DNA of 5,605 nt, from positions 1-5,605 of the forward strand of contig JAATFJ010000069.1 in NCBI GenBank assembly GCA_015655255.1. Reading direction: 5' to 3'. The notes below the pieces were generated by a model. That model did not search any database and was not told the DNA's origin. It saw nothing but the letters and a program-made list of their open reading frames with translations. Positions within the stretch are counted from its first letter, which is position 1. The number at the start of each line of letters is the position of its first letter. The DNA is from Actinomycetales bacterium (lineage in GTDB: Bacteria; Actinomycetota; Actinomycetes; Actinomycetales; Microbacteriaceae). Position numbers and translations under genes: made by a program. Below are positions 5,223-5,605 of this stretch, piece by piece.

Positions 5223-5605
5223 ATGGCAGACTCATCCTTCGACATCGTCAGCAAGGTCGACCACCAGGAAGCGGACAACGCGCTCAACCAGGCCCGCAAG
5301 GAAGTGGAGCAGCGCTACGACTTCAAGGGAACGGGCGCCTCGATCTCCTGGAGCGGCGAGCAGGTTCTCATCGTCGCGAACTCCGAGGAGCGTGCAAAGG
5401 CCGTCCTCGACGTCTTCCAATCGAAGCTCATCAAGCGCGGCATCTCCCTGAAGAGCCTCGAGTCCGGTGACCCCGTGGCGTCGGGCAAGGAGTACCGCCT
5501 CGTCTCGAGCATCAAGGACGGCATCTCCAGCGAGAACGCGAAGAAGATCTCCAAGATCATCCGCGACGAGGCCCCCAAGTCCGTCAAGAGCCAGATCCAG
5601 GGCGA
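5223..5605 (+). CDS. yajQ: YajQ family nucleotide-binding protein (5' part, cut by window edge)
   Basis: The first 127 residues of a YajQ (UPF0234) protein; the family is about 160 residues, so roughly 35 residues lie beyond the right edge. The N-terminus [13 protein letters not shown], followed by the RYDFKG motif (31-36), is the family hallmark. The [22 protein letters not shown] stretch (about 93-114) is the second conserved block. The fold is two ferredoxin-like domains. Some YajQ proteins bind cyclic-di-GMP and act with a transcription factor (shown in Xanthomonas); in most bacteria the role is open, and c-di-GMP binding here is not shown by sequence alone. The protein is soluble and cytoplasmic. 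The ATG at 5223 is fixed by homology at the N-terminus. It appears leaderless, with TACACT six bases upstream. It diverges from the GH13 gene with 97 bp between start codons; a functional link is not implied. Confidence 0.96.
   Translation, partial: MADSSFDIVSKVDHQEADNALNQARKEVEQRYDFKGTGASISWSGEQVLIVANSEERAKAVLDVFQSKLIKRGISLKSLESGDPVASGKEYRLVSSIKDGISSENAKKISKIIRDEAPKSVKSQIQG

Noticed and set aside
3986..5470. 494-residue plus-strand open frame across the GH13 gene and into yajQ
   Set aside because: It opposes the clear GH13 coding frame and then overlaps yajQ in another frame; composition is typical of a shadow frame.

Overview
The window is GC-rich, with strong G/C preference at third codon positions, short intergenic gaps and candidate leaderless (SD-less) starts preceded by TANNNT -10 boxes. 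Together with the gene content this points to a high-GC actinobacterium. The protein style (alanine/valine-rich small membrane proteins, PadR plus HAAS-type pair, cytoplasmic GH13 enzyme, YajQ) resembles Microbacteriaceae such as Microbacterium. That placement is inferred from overall style, not from a marker gene.

Layout, left to right. Positions 1-158 are non-coding: a GC-rich hairpin that may end the leftmost transcript, and a possible minus-strand promoter for a gene beyond the left edge. All genes from 159 to 5125 lie on the minus strand, so they read right to left. In order of transcription they are: a GH13 neopullulanase/maltogenic-amylase-like enzyme (5125-3245); a 254-bp repeat-rich gap; a small PadR-type repressor (2990-2658) overlapping by 4 bases a membrane protein with an N-terminal HAAS/DUF1700-like domain (2661-2041); a 50-residue single-pass membrane protein (1938-1786); a 338-residue protein with a long acidic disordered N-terminus and four membrane segments (1660-644); and a 161-residue four-TM protein (644-159) whose start overlaps the preceding stop by one base. 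On the plus strand, divergent from the amylase, is the 5' part of yajQ (5223 to the right edge).

Functional reading. The GH13 enzyme has no signal peptide and probably cleaves imported maltodextrins or cyclodextrins in the cytoplasm. PadR and the HAAS protein form a translationally coupled regulator/membrane-partner pair, a recurrent arrangement in Gram-positive bacteria. The last three membrane proteins have no function I can recognise; the 338/161 pair is translationally coupled and probably works together. YajQ is a nucleotide- (cyclic-di-GMP-) binding family protein.

Most of the window is ordinary chromosomal sequence. The parts that deserve a second look are non-coding: (i) a 10-bp element shared by the padR and amylase promoter regions, also present as a 17-bp-period direct repeat at padR; (ii) a degenerate array of about 25-bp units that begins in the last codons of the amylase and overlaps a potential G-quadruplex; (iii) a nested direct/inverted repeat with 19-bp period next to it; and (iv) several apparently leaderless promoters. 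I see no CRISPR array, mobile element, tRNA or rRNA, and no convincing new multi-gene system.
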